Source: Comamonadaceae bacterium
GTDB lineage: Bacteria > Pseudomonadota > Gammaproteobacteria > Burkholderiales > Burkholderiaceae_C
Assembly: GCA_021299875.1 (NCBI GenBank)
Contig: JAJTEW010000001.1
Location: 1-64,000, forward strand
DNA length: 64,000 nucleotides
Reading direction: 5' to 3'
Of this stretch, positions 27,773 to 37,367 are shown in pieces. Below the pieces are notes generated by a model, which was not told the origin of the DNA, made no database searches, and saw nothing but the letters and a program-made list of their open reading frames with translations. The position numbers were made by a program, and so were the translations under genes. Numbering within the stretch: position 1 is the stretch's first letter; every line of letters starts with the position of its first letter.

Positions 27773-28009
27773 ATGAGCGCCGAGAACGAACACCCCATCA
27801 TCGACCCCTACGCATCCCAGCGCGCGTCCGTGCGCCAGGGCATTGCGCAATTTCAAGAACGCCTTCAGGCCGCAGGCCATGACTTCCGGAATCCACCAAC
27901 AGAGCCGACCTCGTGCTGCGGGCGCGGTTGCAACGGGTGCGTTTGGGAAAGCTATGACGCCGCGCTGATGTTTTGGTACGAGGATGCAGGCGCTTTGCTG
28001 ACTGGATAA
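27773..28009 (+). CDS. Oxidoreductase-like domain protein
   Basis: A 78-residue soluble protein with the compact Cys-rich motif EPTSCCGRGCNGCVWESYDAAL near its C-terminus. It matches the small oxidoreductase-like domain family (N-terminal domain of some eukaryotic proteins, free-standing in betaproteobacteria). Four closely spaced cysteines suggest metal or cluster binding. It is 52 bp after guaD and converges on the thioredoxin-like gene. The biochemical function is unknown. Confidence 0.8.
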   Translation: MSAENEHPIIDPYASQRASVRQGIAQFQERLQAAGHDFRNPPTEPTSCCGRGCNGCVWESYDAALMFWYEDAGALLTG

Positions 28010-28033
28010 CCCGTCCACCGAGACTCAACCGGT

Positions 28034-28348
28034 CTATACGACCAGCACATCCTGAACGGTTGCAGGACGCACCAGCCGCCCCACCTCCTGTCCATCGCGC
28101 AAAACCACCAAGGTCGGCCAGAGCTTGACGCGGTAATGGCGGCCCAGCGCCCGACCCGGGCCGTCTTCCACCTTCAGATGTCGCCATTGCGGCCGTTCGG
28201 CCAAAGCTTGCGCGATCAAGGGCTGGGCGGCGCGGCAGTGGCCACACCATTCGGTGCCAAATTCCAAGAGCGTCAGGTCGGGCAACGCCTGCACTTCGGC
28301 CAGACTGGGCGCTTCGATGGCACTCAAGTAGGGTTTGAAAGTGTTCAT
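28034..28348 (-). CDS. Thioredoxin-fold protein (WCGHC active site)
   Basis: A 104-residue cytoplasmic thioredoxin-like protein. The redox motif EWCGHCRAAQPLI lies near residue 39 and the cis-proline loop is KLWPTLVVLRDGQEVGR. There is no signal peptide with the ATG at 28348. That start overlaps the lysR stop as ATGA, so it is co-translated with the LysR regulator. The client protein is unknown; the divergent iorAB enzyme contains iron-sulfur clusters and may be relevant, but that is only inference. Confidence 0.88.
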   Translation of the reverse strand: MNTFKPYLSAIEAPSLAEVQALPDLTLLEFGTEWCGHCRAAQPLIAQALAERPQWRHLKVEDGPGRALGRHYRVKLWPTLVVLRDGQEVGRLVRPATVQDVLVV

Positions 28349-29280
28349 GGCTTGACCTCGATGGTGCTGAACAATCGGGACACGGTGCCCCGCAACCACT
28401 GCAGGCCCGGGTCTTTGTCGAAGCGGGCACTCCAGTGCATGGACACGGTGAAATCGCGCAAGGGCAAATCGGGCTCGATCAGGGCCAGAGCCCCTGCCTC
28501 AGCAAAGCCTTGCGCAAAATTGCGTGGCATCAAGACCGCCAGATCGCTGCTGCGCACAATGCCGGGCAACGACAAAAAATGGCTCACCGTCAGGCGCAGG
28601 CGGTGCTGCCAATGCATCAAATCCAAAATGCGCAGCGTGTCTGAATGGGTGCGCACGGCGGCGAATTCCAGCTCGGCCAGCAAGGCCTGCGCAGCATCGG
28701 GGGCAGCGCGTGATTTTTGGAGTTGCACCCAGCGCCGCGCCACCGGGTGGCCCTGGCGCATCAGCACCACATAGCGGTCGCTCATCAAGGGCTGCTTCAA
28801 GGTGTCGTTCACCTCGGGCAAAAAACCCATCGCCAGATCCAGCTGGCCGTTGTCCAGCGCGGGGCCGATTTTCTCGTGCGGCAGTGGCATGGCTTCGAGC
28901 CGCATGCCCGGTGCGTGGCGCTGCAGGGCCAACACCAGTTCAGGCAAAAAACGCGCCTCGCCAATGTCGCTCAGGTGCACGCGCACCACACGGGTCGAGC
29001 GCTGCGGGTCAAACACCTGCGAGGCATTGAGCGCATCCTCGATCGTGCCCAGCGCCAACTGCACCGCCTGCGCCAGCCGGTCGGCACGCGGCGTCGGTCT
29101 CACCCCTGCGCCACTGCGCTCAAACAAGGCGTCGCCCAGCACCGCCCGCAAACGCGACAGCCCTTGGCTGGCCGCCGGTTGTGACATGCCCAATTGCTGT
29201 GCGGCCAGGCTCACACTGCGCGTGCGCCACACCGCGTCAAACAAACGCAAGAGGTTCAGGTCCAAATCTCTGATATTCAT
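28345..29280 (-). CDS. LysR-family transcriptional regulator, divergent from iorAB
   Basis: A 311-residue LTTR. The N-terminal helix-turn-helix reads LNLLRLFDAVWRTRSVSLAAQQLGMSQPAASQGLSRLRAVLGDALFER (residues 8-55), followed by an effector-binding domain of normal length. The opening MNIRDLDLNLLRLFDAV is of the NodD/PcpR-like LTTR type. It is transcribed away from iorA, with an AT-rich 117-bp region between starts, the classic arrangement for an LTTR controlling the divergent operon. The effector could be an aromatic 2-oxoacid or its precursor. Confidence 0.92.
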   Translation of the reverse strand: MNIRDLDLNLLRLFDAVWRTRSVSLAAQQLGMSQPAASQGLSRLRAVLGDALFERSGAGVRPTPRADRLAQAVQLALGTIEDALNASQVFDPQRSTRVVRVHLSDIGEARFLPELVLALQRHAPGMRLEAMPLPHEKIGPALDNGQLDLAMGFLPEVNDTLKQPLMSDRYVVLMRQGHPVARRWVQLQKSRAAPDAAQALLAELEFAAVRTHSDTLRILDLMHWQHRLRLTVSHFLSLPGIVRSSDLAVLMPRNFAQGFAEAGALALIEPDLPLRDFTVSMHWSARFDKDPGLQWLRGTVSRLFSTIEVKP

Positions 29281-29397
29281 TCAGTGCATACCGTTTATTA
29301 AAACATTTTATACGCTTATATGTAAGATGGTTTTGTCTACCCCCATCTGGGAACCCACCCCGTGGGCGATGGATGGCAACAACGCAAGGAGCGTGCT

Positions 29398-31554
29398 GTG
29401 GAAGTGTCATTTCACGAAGAAATCAAGGCCTTGCGCATGGGCGCGGGCGAGGTCTTTCATGGTGAAGGTATTTTGGCCATCACCAAGGGCCTGCTGCAAT
29501 CGGGCGTGAGTTATGTGGGCGGCTACCAAGGTGCACCGGTGTCACACCTGCTGGATGTGATGGTGCAGGCCAAGCCCTACATGGACGAGCTGGGTGTGCA
29601 TGTGGAGGCGTGTTCCAACGAAGCTTCGGCCGCGGCCATGCTGGGCGCCTCCATCCATTACCCCATTCGTGGCGCAGTCACCTGGAAGTCGATAGTGGGC
29701 ACCAACGTGGCGGCCGATGCACTGTCCAATTTGTCCTCGCCCGGGGTGACGGGTGGCGTGCTGATCGTGGTGGGCGAAGACTACGGCGAAGGCGCCAGCG
29801 TGATCCAAGAGCGCACACACGCCTACGCCCTCAAGTCGGGCATGTGCCTGCTGGACCCACGACCCGAACTGGGCCAGATGGTGAACATGGTGGAACACGG
29901 CTTCAGGCTGTCCGAAGCCTCCAACATGCCGGTGATGATGGAGTTGCGCATCCGCGCCTGCCATGTGCGCGGCCAGTTTGTGGCCAAGGACAACCAAGCC
30001 CCCAAGCTGTCCAAAAAACACCTGATCGACGAGCCCGCAAGCTTCAACTACATGCGGCTGGCGCACCCGCCTGTGACCTTTGCGCAAGAAAAACGCAAAG
30101 TGGAGCACCGCCTGCCTGCCGCACGTCAATACATTGCCGAGCAGCGGCTGAATGAGCACTTTGAAGGTCGCGCCCACCGCCATTTGGGCCTGATCGTGCA
30201 AGGGGGTCTGTACAACACGCTGATGCGGACCCTGCAACAGTTTGACTTGGCCGATGCCTTTGGCGTGACCAGCCTGTCGGTGCTGGTGCTGAACGTGACG
30301 TACCCGCTGGTGCCCGATGAGCTGGTGAATTTTTGCAAAGACAAATCGGCGGTGCTGCTGCTCGAAGAAGGCCAGCCCGAGTACATCGAGCAAGAACTGG
30401 CCTTGATGCTGCGCCGCCTGGACCTGCAAACCCCGCTGCACGGCAAAGACATGCTGCCCTCGGGCGGCGAGTACACCGCCGAAGTGATGGCCCAGGGCCT
30501 GCTGAAGTTTCTGGACCGCCACCAAGCCGATGCCGTACCCGAGGCCACGCGACAATGGCTGGCCACCAACGGCGAACGCCGCCAGCAAGTGCAAACCCTT
30601 TTGGGCAGCCCCGTGCCCGCAAGGCCGCCAGGCATGTGCATCGGCTGCCCCGAACGCCCCGTGTTCTCGGCGCTCAAACTGGCGCAACAAGACGTGGGCC
30701 CGGTGCACATCGCGGGCGACATTGGCTGCCACGCCCTGGCCACTTTCGAGCCGTTTTCTTTTGGTCATTCCATCCTGGGTTACGGCATGAGCCTGGCCAG
30801 CCGGGCGGGCGTGTCGCCGGTCATGAAGCGCCGCGTGTTGTCGGTGATGGGCGACGGCGGCTTTTGGCACAACGGTTTGCTGACGGGCGTGCAAAGCGCG
30901 CTGTTCAACGGGGACGATGCGGTGCTGCTGATCTTCAAGAACGGCTACACCTCGGCCACAGGCACGCAAGACATCATCAACACGCCCACTGACATCGCCA
31001 AGGAACTGGCGGGCGACAAACGCCAGAGCATGGTGCACACCAACCAGACCATCGAGTCCACCCTGAAGGGCTTGGGCGTGCAGTGGCTGCGCACGGTGCA
31101 CACCTATGAAGTGAGCCATATGCAGGCCACGCTGACCGAAGCTTTCACCACCGAGTTTCAAGGCCTGAAAGTGATCGTGGCCGAGGGTGAATGCCAGCTG
31201 GAACGCCAGCGCCGCATCAAGCCCTGGTTGGCCTCACTGCTGTCCAAAGGCGAACGCGTCGAGCGCGTGAAATACGGCGTGGACGAAGACGTTTGCAACG
31301 GCGACCACGCCTGCATTCGCCTGTCGGGCTGCCCAACCTTGACGCTCAAAGACAACCCCGACCCGCTGAAAGTAGACCCGGTGGCCACCGTGATCGACGG
31401 CTGTGTGGGCTGCGGCCTGTGCGGCGAAAACGCGCACGCGGCCACACTGTGCCCGTCCTTTTACCGCGCAGAAGTGGTGCAAAACCCCAAGTGGCACGAA
31501 CGCCTGTGGGCCCGCTGGCAAGGCCTGGCCACACGCTGGATGCAACCCGCCTAA
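29398..31554 (+). CDS. iorA: Indolepyruvate ferredoxin oxidoreductase alpha subunit-like protein
   Basis: A 718-residue TPP enzyme that oxidatively decarboxylates aryl-pyruvates to aryl-acetyl-CoA. The start is GTG at 29398 with AAGGAG six bases upstream; the frame is open further back. The N-terminal pyrimidine-binding domain starts around YVGGYQGAPVSHLLDVM. The TPP diphosphate motif is GDGGFWHNGLLTGVQ near residue 489. The C-terminal ferredoxin region has CNGDHACIRLSGC and CVGCGLCGENAHAATLC, a spacing seen in aerobic homologues. iorB follows 27 bp downstream. The aromatic substrate is inferred from family; the neighbouring acyl-CoA synthetase and Liv transporter fit arylacetate metabolism. 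Confidence 0.9.
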   Translation: MEVSFHEEIKALRMGAGEVFHGEGILAITKGLLQSGVSYVGGYQGAPVSHLLDVMVQAKPYMDELGVHVEACSNEASAAAMLGASIHYPIRGAVTWKSIVGTNVAADALSNLSSPGVTGGVLIVVGEDYGEGASVIQERTHAYALKSGMCLLDPRPELGQMVNMVEHGFRLSEASNMPVMMELRIRACHVRGQFVAKDNQAPKLSKKHLIDEPASFNYMRLAHPPVTFAQEKRKVEHRLPAARQYIAEQRLNEHFEGRAHRHLGLIVQGGLYNTLMRTLQQFDLADAFGVTSLSVLVLNVTYPLVPDELVNFCKDKSAVLLLEEGQPEYIEQELALMLRRLDLQTPLHGKDMLPSGGEYTAEVMAQGLLKFLDRHQADAVPEATRQWLATNGERRQQVQTLLGSPVPARPPGMCIGCPERPVFSALKLAQQDVGPVHIAGDIGCHALATFEPFSFGHSILGYGMSLASRAGVSPVMKRRVLSVMGDGGFWHNGLLTGVQSALFNGDDAVLLIFKNGYTSATGTQDIINTPTDIAKELAGDKRQSMVHTNQTIESTLKGLGVQWLRTVHTYEVSHMQATLTEAFTTEFQGLKVIVAEGECQLERQRRIKPWLASLLSKGERVERVKYGVDEDVCNGDHACIRLSGCPTLTLKDNPDPLKVDPVATVIDGCVGCGLCGENAHAATLCPSFYRAEVVQNPKWHERLWARWQGLATRWMQPA

Positions 31555-31581
31555 ATCTCTTGCGCGTTTGAAAGACACTCC

Positions 31582-33159
31582 ATGACCCAACCCATTTCCA
31601 TCTTGCTCTGCGCCCTGGGCGGCGAAGGCGGCGGCGTGCTGGCCGACTGGCTGGTTGACGTGGCCCGCCACGCAGGCTATCCGGCGCAAGCCACCTCCAT
31701 TCCTGGCGTGGCGCAGCGCACCGGGGCCACCACCTATTACCTCGAGGTCTATCCCCTGCCTCAGAGCCAACTGCAAGTCCGATTGCCGGTGCTGGGCCTG
31801 AACCCGCTACCGGGCCGACTCGATGCGCTGGTGTCGTCCGAGTTGCTGGAAACCGCCCGCCAAATCGGCAACGGCCTGGCTTCAAACGACCGCACGCTGG
31901 TCATCAGCGCCTCGTCGCGGGCCCTCACCACCGCCGAAAAAATGACCATGGGCGACGGCCGTCGCCCTGAAGGCCCACTGCTCGAGGTGGTGGCCGCCCA
32001 CAGCCTGCGCCACCATGTGATGGACATGGCCAGCCTTTGCCAGCAAAGCGGCACCATGGTGAGTGCCGTGATGCTGGGTGCCATGGCAGGCAGTGGCTTG
32101 CTGCCTTTTGCGCGGGCCCATTACGAGGCCGTATTGGAGGGACCAAGTGCTTCAGCGAAAGCCAGCTTGCGCGGCTTTGCGCTGGCCTTTGATGTGGTCA
32201 CGCGCCAGCGCGAACAGGCGCAGTATGTCGAGCAGGTCATGAAACCTGCTGTGCCTGCGCCCTCAGCATCGGCTGCTCTGCCTGCCGATGTGGCCACCCA
32301 GTTTCCAGCAGAGTTGCATGCCCTCATGGGCTTGGCGCACCAGCGCTTGGTCGAGTACCAAGGCCCCGCTTATGCCCGCCTGTATGTGCAACGGCTGGAA
32401 CGCTTGCTGGCTGCTGAAACCAGCTCAAAAGATGCCACCCACCCCGTGACGCTTGAAGCCACCCGCTGGCTGGCCCTGTGGATGGCATTTGACGACATCA
32501 TCCGCGTGGCCGACCTGAAAAGCCGCGCCAGCCGCTGGACCCGCGTGACACAAGAAGTCAAAGCCAAAGAAGGCGATGTGCTCAAGGTGTACGACCACTT
32601 CAAACCTGGCGTGCCCGAGTTGGCAGCTCTCTTGCCGCAAGGTATGGCCAATCGACTGCTGCGCTGGGACCGCGCCCGCGTGGCGCGTGGTCAAGCGCCT
32701 TGGTCTATGCCGCTCAAGGTGGCGCGGCATGCGCTTTGGGGCATGGCCAGCTTGCGCCTTTTGGCCAGCCTGCGCGTGCTGCGCCCACTGGGCAGCCGCT
32801 ACGCCACAGAACAAGCCCTGATCGAAGAGTGGTTGGGCGGCATCGAAACCGCTACGCGCCAGTCACCCGCTCTGGGCCTGGAACTGGCACGTTGCGGGCA
32901 GCTCATCAAAGGCTACGGCAGCACCAACGAGCGCGGCAAGGACAATCTGCTGCACATCCTGCGCCACGTGTGCGACCCTGCATCTGCCGTGCCCTTGGCT
33001 GAACAGGCCACTGCCGTGGCCCGCATCCGCCAAGCCGCCTTGCAAGACGAAGCGGGCCAAGCACTTGACCAGGCCTTGCTGCAACACGGTGCACCCGCGC
33101 GCCCGGTCAAGGCACAACCCGTGCTGTGGATGAAAAATCCCAGGCTGAAAAAAACCTGA
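31582..33159 (+). CDS. iorB: Indolepyruvate oxidoreductase beta subunit-like protein with C-terminal DUF6537-type extension
   Basis: A 525-residue partner of IorA. Residues about 6-190 form the POR-gamma-type domain: ILLCALGGEGGGVLADWLVDVARHAGYPAQATSIPGVAQRTGATTYYLEVYP, with the glycine loop and RTGAT motif. Archaeal IorB is only about 200 residues; the extra 300 residues here form an alpha-rich domain typical of the aerobic proteobacterial version. It follows iorA on the same transcript and converges on the acyl-CoA synthetase gene, with 132 bp lacking an obvious terminator between them. Confidence 0.88.
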   Translation: MTQPISILLCALGGEGGGVLADWLVDVARHAGYPAQATSIPGVAQRTGATTYYLEVYPLPQSQLQVRLPVLGLNPLPGRLDALVSSELLETARQIGNGLASNDRTLVISASSRALTTAEKMTMGDGRRPEGPLLEVVAAHSLRHHVMDMASLCQQSGTMVSAVMLGAMAGSGLLPFARAHYEAVLEGPSASAKASLRGFALAFDVVTRQREQAQYVEQVMKPAVPAPSASAALPADVATQFPAELHALMGLAHQRLVEYQGPAYARLYVQRLERLLAAETSSKDATHPVTLEATRWLALWMAFDDIIRVADLKSRASRWTRVTQEVKAKEGDVLKVYDHFKPGVPELAALLPQGMANRLLRWDRARVARGQAPWSMPLKVARHALWGMASLRLLASLRVLRPLGSRYATEQALIEEWLGGIETATRQSPALGLELARCGQLIKGYGSTNERGKDNLLHILRHVCDPASAVPLAEQATAVARIRQAALQDEAGQALDQALLQHGAPARPVKAQPVLWMKNPRLKKT

Positions 33160-33291
33160 ATGGGCCCCTGTTTTTTCGACGACCCTTGCTTTTAAAACTT
33201 CAGAAGGCACCTGCCTTTGTCCTGGATAGTCAGGGATTAAGCTGGCTACCCCAGCTCGGTGCAAGCCCTAGGCGTCTCCCGCCACCGAAAC

Positions 33292-34971
33292 TCAACGGAG
33301 CTGACGCTTCAACAGTTTTCCATTGGGGTTGCGCGGAAGCGGTGTTGGGCTGAGCGTGAGGTATTCGGGCACTTTGTAGTCGGCCAGACGCTCGCCACAA
33401 AAAGCCTTCAGCTCGCGCAGATCCAAATCCTCGCGCAAGGTGTGCACATGCACATGCACGCGCTCACCCAAGACAGGGCATGGAACGCCCACGACCGCGG
33501 CCTCAATAACGCCGGGCATTTGCAACAGCACGTTCTCGACCTCGGTGCTGAAGACTTTGTAACCACCTCGGTTGATCATGTCTTTTTTCCGGTCCAGCAC
33601 CCGCACATAGCCCTGAACATCGACGGTGCCCAAGTCGCCCGAGTGCCACCACCCCGCGGTGAATTCGCGTTCAGTGGCTGCCGGATCGTTCCAGTAACCC
33701 TTGACCACCATGGGGCCACTGATCCAAAGCTCGCCCACTTCACCCGCAGGCAATTCATGGCCCTGCTCGTCCATGACGATCACCGCGGCACAGGGCAAAG
33801 GGGCACCGACAGTGTCGGCATGGGCACGGGTCTGGCCGACAGGCATCAGGGTAGTCGGCGAGGTGGTTTCGGTGGCACCGTAAGCATTGAGCAATTGCAG
33901 GCGCGGAAGGCTCTTCGCCATATCGTCAATGGTGGAGGTGGGCATGGGCGCTCCTCCAAAGCCGCCGATACGCCAGTGCGAAAGGTCAAAATCAGCGAAA
34001 CGCGGCTCCAACAACAAGAGTTTGTACATCGCCGGCACCATCAGGGTATGGGTCATCCCCTCTGTCGCGGCCAAACGCAAAAAATGCTCGGGCTTGAAGA
34101 CCGGCAGCACCAACAGTGCAGCGCCCGTCGCGACGACCGTCATCACATTGGCGATCAACCCGGTCACATGGGTCACTGGCACTGCCAGCATCGACCGGTC
34201 GGACTCGGTCAATGACATGCCACTGATGAAATGCTGAACCGAATGCAGGATGTTGAAATGGGTCAGCATCGCCCCTTTGGGCCGCCCGGTCGTGCCAGAT
34301 GTGTAGAGGATGATCGCCGTGTCCTCCTCTTGCACAGGCTGCACATGGGTGCAAGCAGGCTCGCCCAGCAAGTCATCAAACCCACGTTGAAGTCGATGGG
34401 CAGACTCGCCCATACCCGCCGCAGGGCCTTGGCCGGCCCCCAAGGCCGACTGCACGTCCACCCAGACCGTCCATTGCAATTCAGGTGCTTCCAATGGGCC
34501 CGGCAAGCGTTCAACCAAATCGGCGTCACACACCAGACCGCGAGCGCCGCAGTGCTGCACGATCCAGGCCAGTCCTTCCTTTTGCTCGCGTGGCCCCACA
34601 GCCACGGCAATAACGCCAAGCCGCTGCAAGGCCAGCAACGCCACGACAAAGCTGGGGTGGTTGCTTTGGTAAAGAACCACCCGATCGCCAGGTTGCAGGC
34701 CCAGTTTCAAAAACCCACTGGCAGCACGGGCTGAAACTTCGGCCAACTGGCGCCAAGTCCAGCGTTGGTTTTCGAAAACCAAAGCCAGGCGTTCACTGTG
34801 CTTGGCCACAGTGGCTTCGAACAAAGCATGCAGGCTGCCCGCACGGTCAATAAAGCAAGGCAGTACACGGTCGCCAAAATGGACTTCTTGGCGCCGAGCA
34901 GGGATTGAAAACCCACGCCAATGATCCGAACCGCCCAAGTCACACCCCTCAACAATTGAACGGTGGGTCAC
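33292..34971 (-). CDS. AMP-forming acyl/aryl-CoA synthetase
   Basis: A 559-residue ANL-superfamily ligase. The AMP-binding P-loop YTSGTTGRPKGAMLTH lies near residue 214, the adenine motif YGATETTSP near residue 323, and the A8 hinge region is DRKKDMINRGGYKVFSTEVE. The catalytic lysine is in LPRNPNGKLLKRQL at the C-terminus. The start is GTG, overlapping the livF stop by 4 bp (GTGA), so it is the last gene of the liv operon. This placement suggests it activates the acid imported by that transporter. The substrate cannot be fixed from sequence; medium-chain, cyclic or aromatic acids are all possible. Confidence 0.9.
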   Translation of the reverse strand: MTHRSIVEGCDLGGSDHWRGFSIPARRQEVHFGDRVLPCFIDRAGSLHALFEATVAKHSERLALVFENQRWTWRQLAEVSARAASGFLKLGLQPGDRVVLYQSNHPSFVVALLALQRLGVIAVAVGPREQKEGLAWIVQHCGARGLVCDADLVERLPGPLEAPELQWTVWVDVQSALGAGQGPAAGMGESAHRLQRGFDDLLGEPACTHVQPVQEEDTAIILYTSGTTGRPKGAMLTHFNILHSVQHFISGMSLTESDRSMLAVPVTHVTGLIANVMTVVATGAALLVLPVFKPEHFLRLAATEGMTHTLMVPAMYKLLLLEPRFADFDLSHWRIGGFGGAPMPTSTIDDMAKSLPRLQLLNAYGATETTSPTTLMPVGQTRAHADTVGAPLPCAAVIVMDEQGHELPAGEVGELWISGPMVVKGYWNDPAATEREFTAGWWHSGDLGTVDVQGYVRVLDRKKDMINRGGYKVFSTEVENVLLQMPGVIEAAVVGVPCPVLGERVHVHVHTLREDLDLRELKAFCGERLADYKVPEYLTLSPTPLPRNPNGKLLKRQLR

Positions 34972-35627
34972 GCAACCACGCTCCGGGGTGCCGCGTTGGC
35001 ACCGCGTTCAATCACCACTTCTTGATCGAGCATGGAGGCCGCGTGGTTGAGCTCAGATTGCGCAATCACCACCGTCATGTCTTTGCCTCGCAGACCAAAA
35101 ATCACGTCCGACAGGCGTTGCGACAAAGCGGGTGCAACCCCTTCAAACGGTTCATCCAGCAACAGCAGGTTCGTACCGACTGCCAGAGCGCGGGCCAAGG
35201 CCACCAGCTTTTGCTGCCCACCCGAGAGCAGCAAGGCACGCCGATCCTTCATGTCCTTGAGTTCAGGCAGGACCTCGTAGACCATTGAAAGTCGCTCATC
35301 GGGCTGCAGATTCGGAGAGACCCAGACGGGAATCAGGATGTTCTCTTCCACCGTCAGTTCGGGCACCAGGCCACGATCTTCTGGCATATAACCGATGCCC
35401 AGCGCAGCGCGCTGATGGGTCGGCATGGCGGCCAGATCTTTGCCGTTCCACATCAACTGACCCGCCGTGGGCTTGAGGTGACCCATGACCGTGCGCAACA
35501 AAGTGGTCTTGCCAGCCCCGTTGCGCCCCACCAGACCCACCATCTGGCCCACAGACACGTTCAAAGAAAATTGACGAAGGGCTTGAACGGACTGGATGGT
35601 GACATTCACCGAATCGATTTTCAGCAT
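34968..35627 (-). CDS. livF: Branched-chain amino acid-type ABC transporter ATPase LivF
   Basis: A 219-residue ATPase starting at the ATG at 35627 (MLKIDSVNV), immediately after the livG stop. Walker A GRNGAGKTT, signature LSGGQQKLVALARALAV and Walker B LLLLDEPFEGVAP are intact, and the LivF-type GIGYMPEDRGLVPELTVEENI segment is present. It is slightly shorter than usual LivF (about 233). The last codons overlap the acyl-CoA synthetase start. Confidence 0.93.
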   Translation of the reverse strand: MLKIDSVNVTIQSVQALRQFSLNVSVGQMVGLVGRNGAGKTTLLRTVMGHLKPTAGQLMWNGKDLAAMPTHQRAALGIGYMPEDRGLVPELTVEENILIPVWVSPNLQPDERLSMVYEVLPELKDMKDRRALLLSGGQQKLVALARALAVGTNLLLLDEPFEGVAPALSQRLSDVIFGLRGKDMTVVIAQSELNHAASMLDQEVVIERGANAAPRSVVA

Positions 35628-35628
35628 T

Positions 35629-36399
35629 TCAGTGCCCCTGTTTGAGTGAACCCGTGACATACCGCTGGACCTGAGCATCTTCCAAAACTTTCGAAGGCAG
35701 GTCATCGGCAATCACACGACCGCTGTAGAACGCGATCACACGGTCCGAATACCGGGTGACGATCTCCATGTCATGCTCGACAAACAGCACGGTGATGTTT
35801 TCGCTGGCAAGGGCCGCACTGATGGTGTCCATCATCGGGAATTTTTCATCCACAGAAACGCCACTGGTCGGCTCGTCAAGCAACAAAAGCTTGGGGCTCC
35901 CGGTGAGCGCCATGGCAATGTCCAGCAACTTGCGCACCCCCCCTGGCAACTCCGATACCCGACGGTGCGCATGCTCCTCAAGATTGAATTTGGACAGCAT
36001 CGCCATGGCCCGGTCGATCCGGTCGGAAGCATGCGCCGGGCGCCAAAACGATTGATGGCCGTCGTTGCAGGCGGCAGCCACCAGCATGTTGTCCAGGGCG
36101 CTCATGTCCAGTGCCAATTGCGGTATCTGGAACGAGCGGGCAACACCCATACCGGTAATGCGCCTGGGCCCCAAGCCCGCAATGGGCAGACAATCGAGCT
36201 CAATCGTGCCGGCATCGGGCTTGAGATAACCGGTCACCATGTTCACGAACGTGGTCTTTCCGGCACCGTTGCTGCCAATCAGGCTGACCCGCTGGCCGGT
36301 GGGGATTTCAATATTGACATTGTCAGCAGCGGTCACGGCACCAAAGGACTTCATCAGACCTCGTGCAGACAGCATCGTGCGGGTTTGGGCTGTCGTCAT
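35629..36399 (-). CDS. livG: Branched-chain amino acid-type ABC transporter ATPase LivG
   Basis: A 256-residue ATPase. Walker A is GSNGAGKTT, the LivG-specific region GMGVARSFQIPQLALDMSALDNMLVAA follows, then an ABC signature region ELPGGVRKLLDIAMAL and Walker B LLLLDEPTSGV. The signature reads PGGVRK in place of the usual SGGQQR-like sequence, a mild divergence seen in some aromatic-acid transporters. It overlaps the livM stop (ATGA) and is followed directly by livF. Confidence 0.92.
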   Translation of the reverse strand: MTTAQTRTMLSARGLMKSFGAVTAADNVNIEIPTGQRVSLIGSNGAGKTTFVNMVTGYLKPDAGTIELDCLPIAGLGPRRITGMGVARSFQIPQLALDMSALDNMLVAAACNDGHQSFWRPAHASDRIDRAMAMLSKFNLEEHAHRRVSELPGGVRKLLDIAMALTGSPKLLLLDEPTSGVSVDEKFPMMDTISAALASENITVLFVEHDMEIVTRYSDRVIAFYSGRVIADDLPSKVLEDAQVQRYVTGSLKQGH

Positions 36400-37367
36400 G
36401 ATTGATCTCCTTTTGGGCGAGTGGTCTTCTTGTTTTTCCTGTTGATCCAGAGGCTACCGAGACCCAAAGGGAGAAAGCGGATCACGACCAACAAGAAAAG
36501 CCCCATGGCCAACTGCCAGGTGTTGGGGAAATACAGGTTTGAGAACGAACGCACAACCTCCACCACGAACGAGCCCACAAATACCGCCAACATGCTGTGG
36601 TGACCTGCCAAAATTGCCACAAAGACAAATTCGCCCGAAGTCGTCCAATAAGAGAAGTTAGGCTCGATATGGCCCAGTGACATCAACGTCAGGGCACCCC
36701 CCACCCCTCCCATGAACGATGCCAACAGGTAATTGGTTGCCACCGCCTGAGACACCGAAGCACCCAGGTACTCGACCCTCAACTCATTTTCACGTATCGC
36801 CAGCGAAACGAGGCCGCGCACAGAGTCCACGTAGATGCGGGCCAAGGTGGCCAGCACCCCCACCACCAGGACAGCCACGCTGTACAGCACCCAGTTCGAC
36901 TGCTCCGATGAAATGCTTTGACCCAACAAGGTGGGTCGGCTGACGTTGAAGCCGTCCGAGCCACCGAGCGCTTCGGTCTTCACCAAAATGCCGTAGAGGA
37001 CCATGGAAATGGCCAGCGTCAGCATGGCGAAGAAAATACCCCGATAGCGCGACAACAAGGGCGCGAACGGCAAGGCACACAACACCGCCGCACCGCCACC
37101 AACAAAAACCATCAAAAATGCATCGGTGATGCCCAAATGGTTCGCGGCCATCGCGCTGGCATAGCCACCCAAGGCAAAAACAAAGCCCTGACCGAAGGAC
37201 ACCACACCCACCCGCATCAGCAGCACGATGCCCAAAGACACCAGACCATGCGAGAGCGCCATCGTTGAGAGAAAGAGCAACCACTTGGGCATCACCAATC
37301 CGGCTACAAGAAACAGCACGGTCAGCAACAACCCGATGAAGAGTGTTTTTTTCAAACTGTTGGTCAT
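36396..37367 (-). CDS. livM: Branched-chain amino acid-type ABC transporter permease LivM
   Basis: A 323-residue inner-membrane permease. I take the ATG at 37367, which shares one base with the livH stop (TGATG); the frame is open far upstream inside livH but that part is nonsense. The LivM hallmark SLGIVLLMRVGVVSFGQGFVFALGGYASAMAA is present near residue 45, and the EAA-like cytoplasmic loop is at SIRENELRVEYLGA (read as AIRENELRVEYLG). Confidence 0.92.
   Translation of the reverse strand: MTNSLKKTLFIGLLLTVLFLVAGLVMPKWLLFLSTMALSHGLVSLGIVLLMRVGVVSFGQGFVFALGGYASAMAANHLGITDAFLMVFVGGGAAVLCALPFAPLLSRYRGIFFAMLTLAISMVLYGILVKTEALGGSDGFNVSRPTLLGQSISSEQSNWVLYSVAVLVVGVLATLARIYVDSVRGLVSLAIRENELRVEYLGASVSQAVATNYLLASFMGGVGGALTLMSLGHIEPNFSYWTTSGEFVFVAILAGHHSMLAVFVGSFVVEVVRSFSNLYFPNTWQLAMGLFLLVVIRFLPLGLGSLWINRKNKKTTRPKGDQS

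Noticed and set aside
29542..31161. 539-residue minus-strand open frame within iorA
   Set aside because: Antisense shadow of a conserved TPP enzyme; composition is His/Gln-rich and no motif is present.
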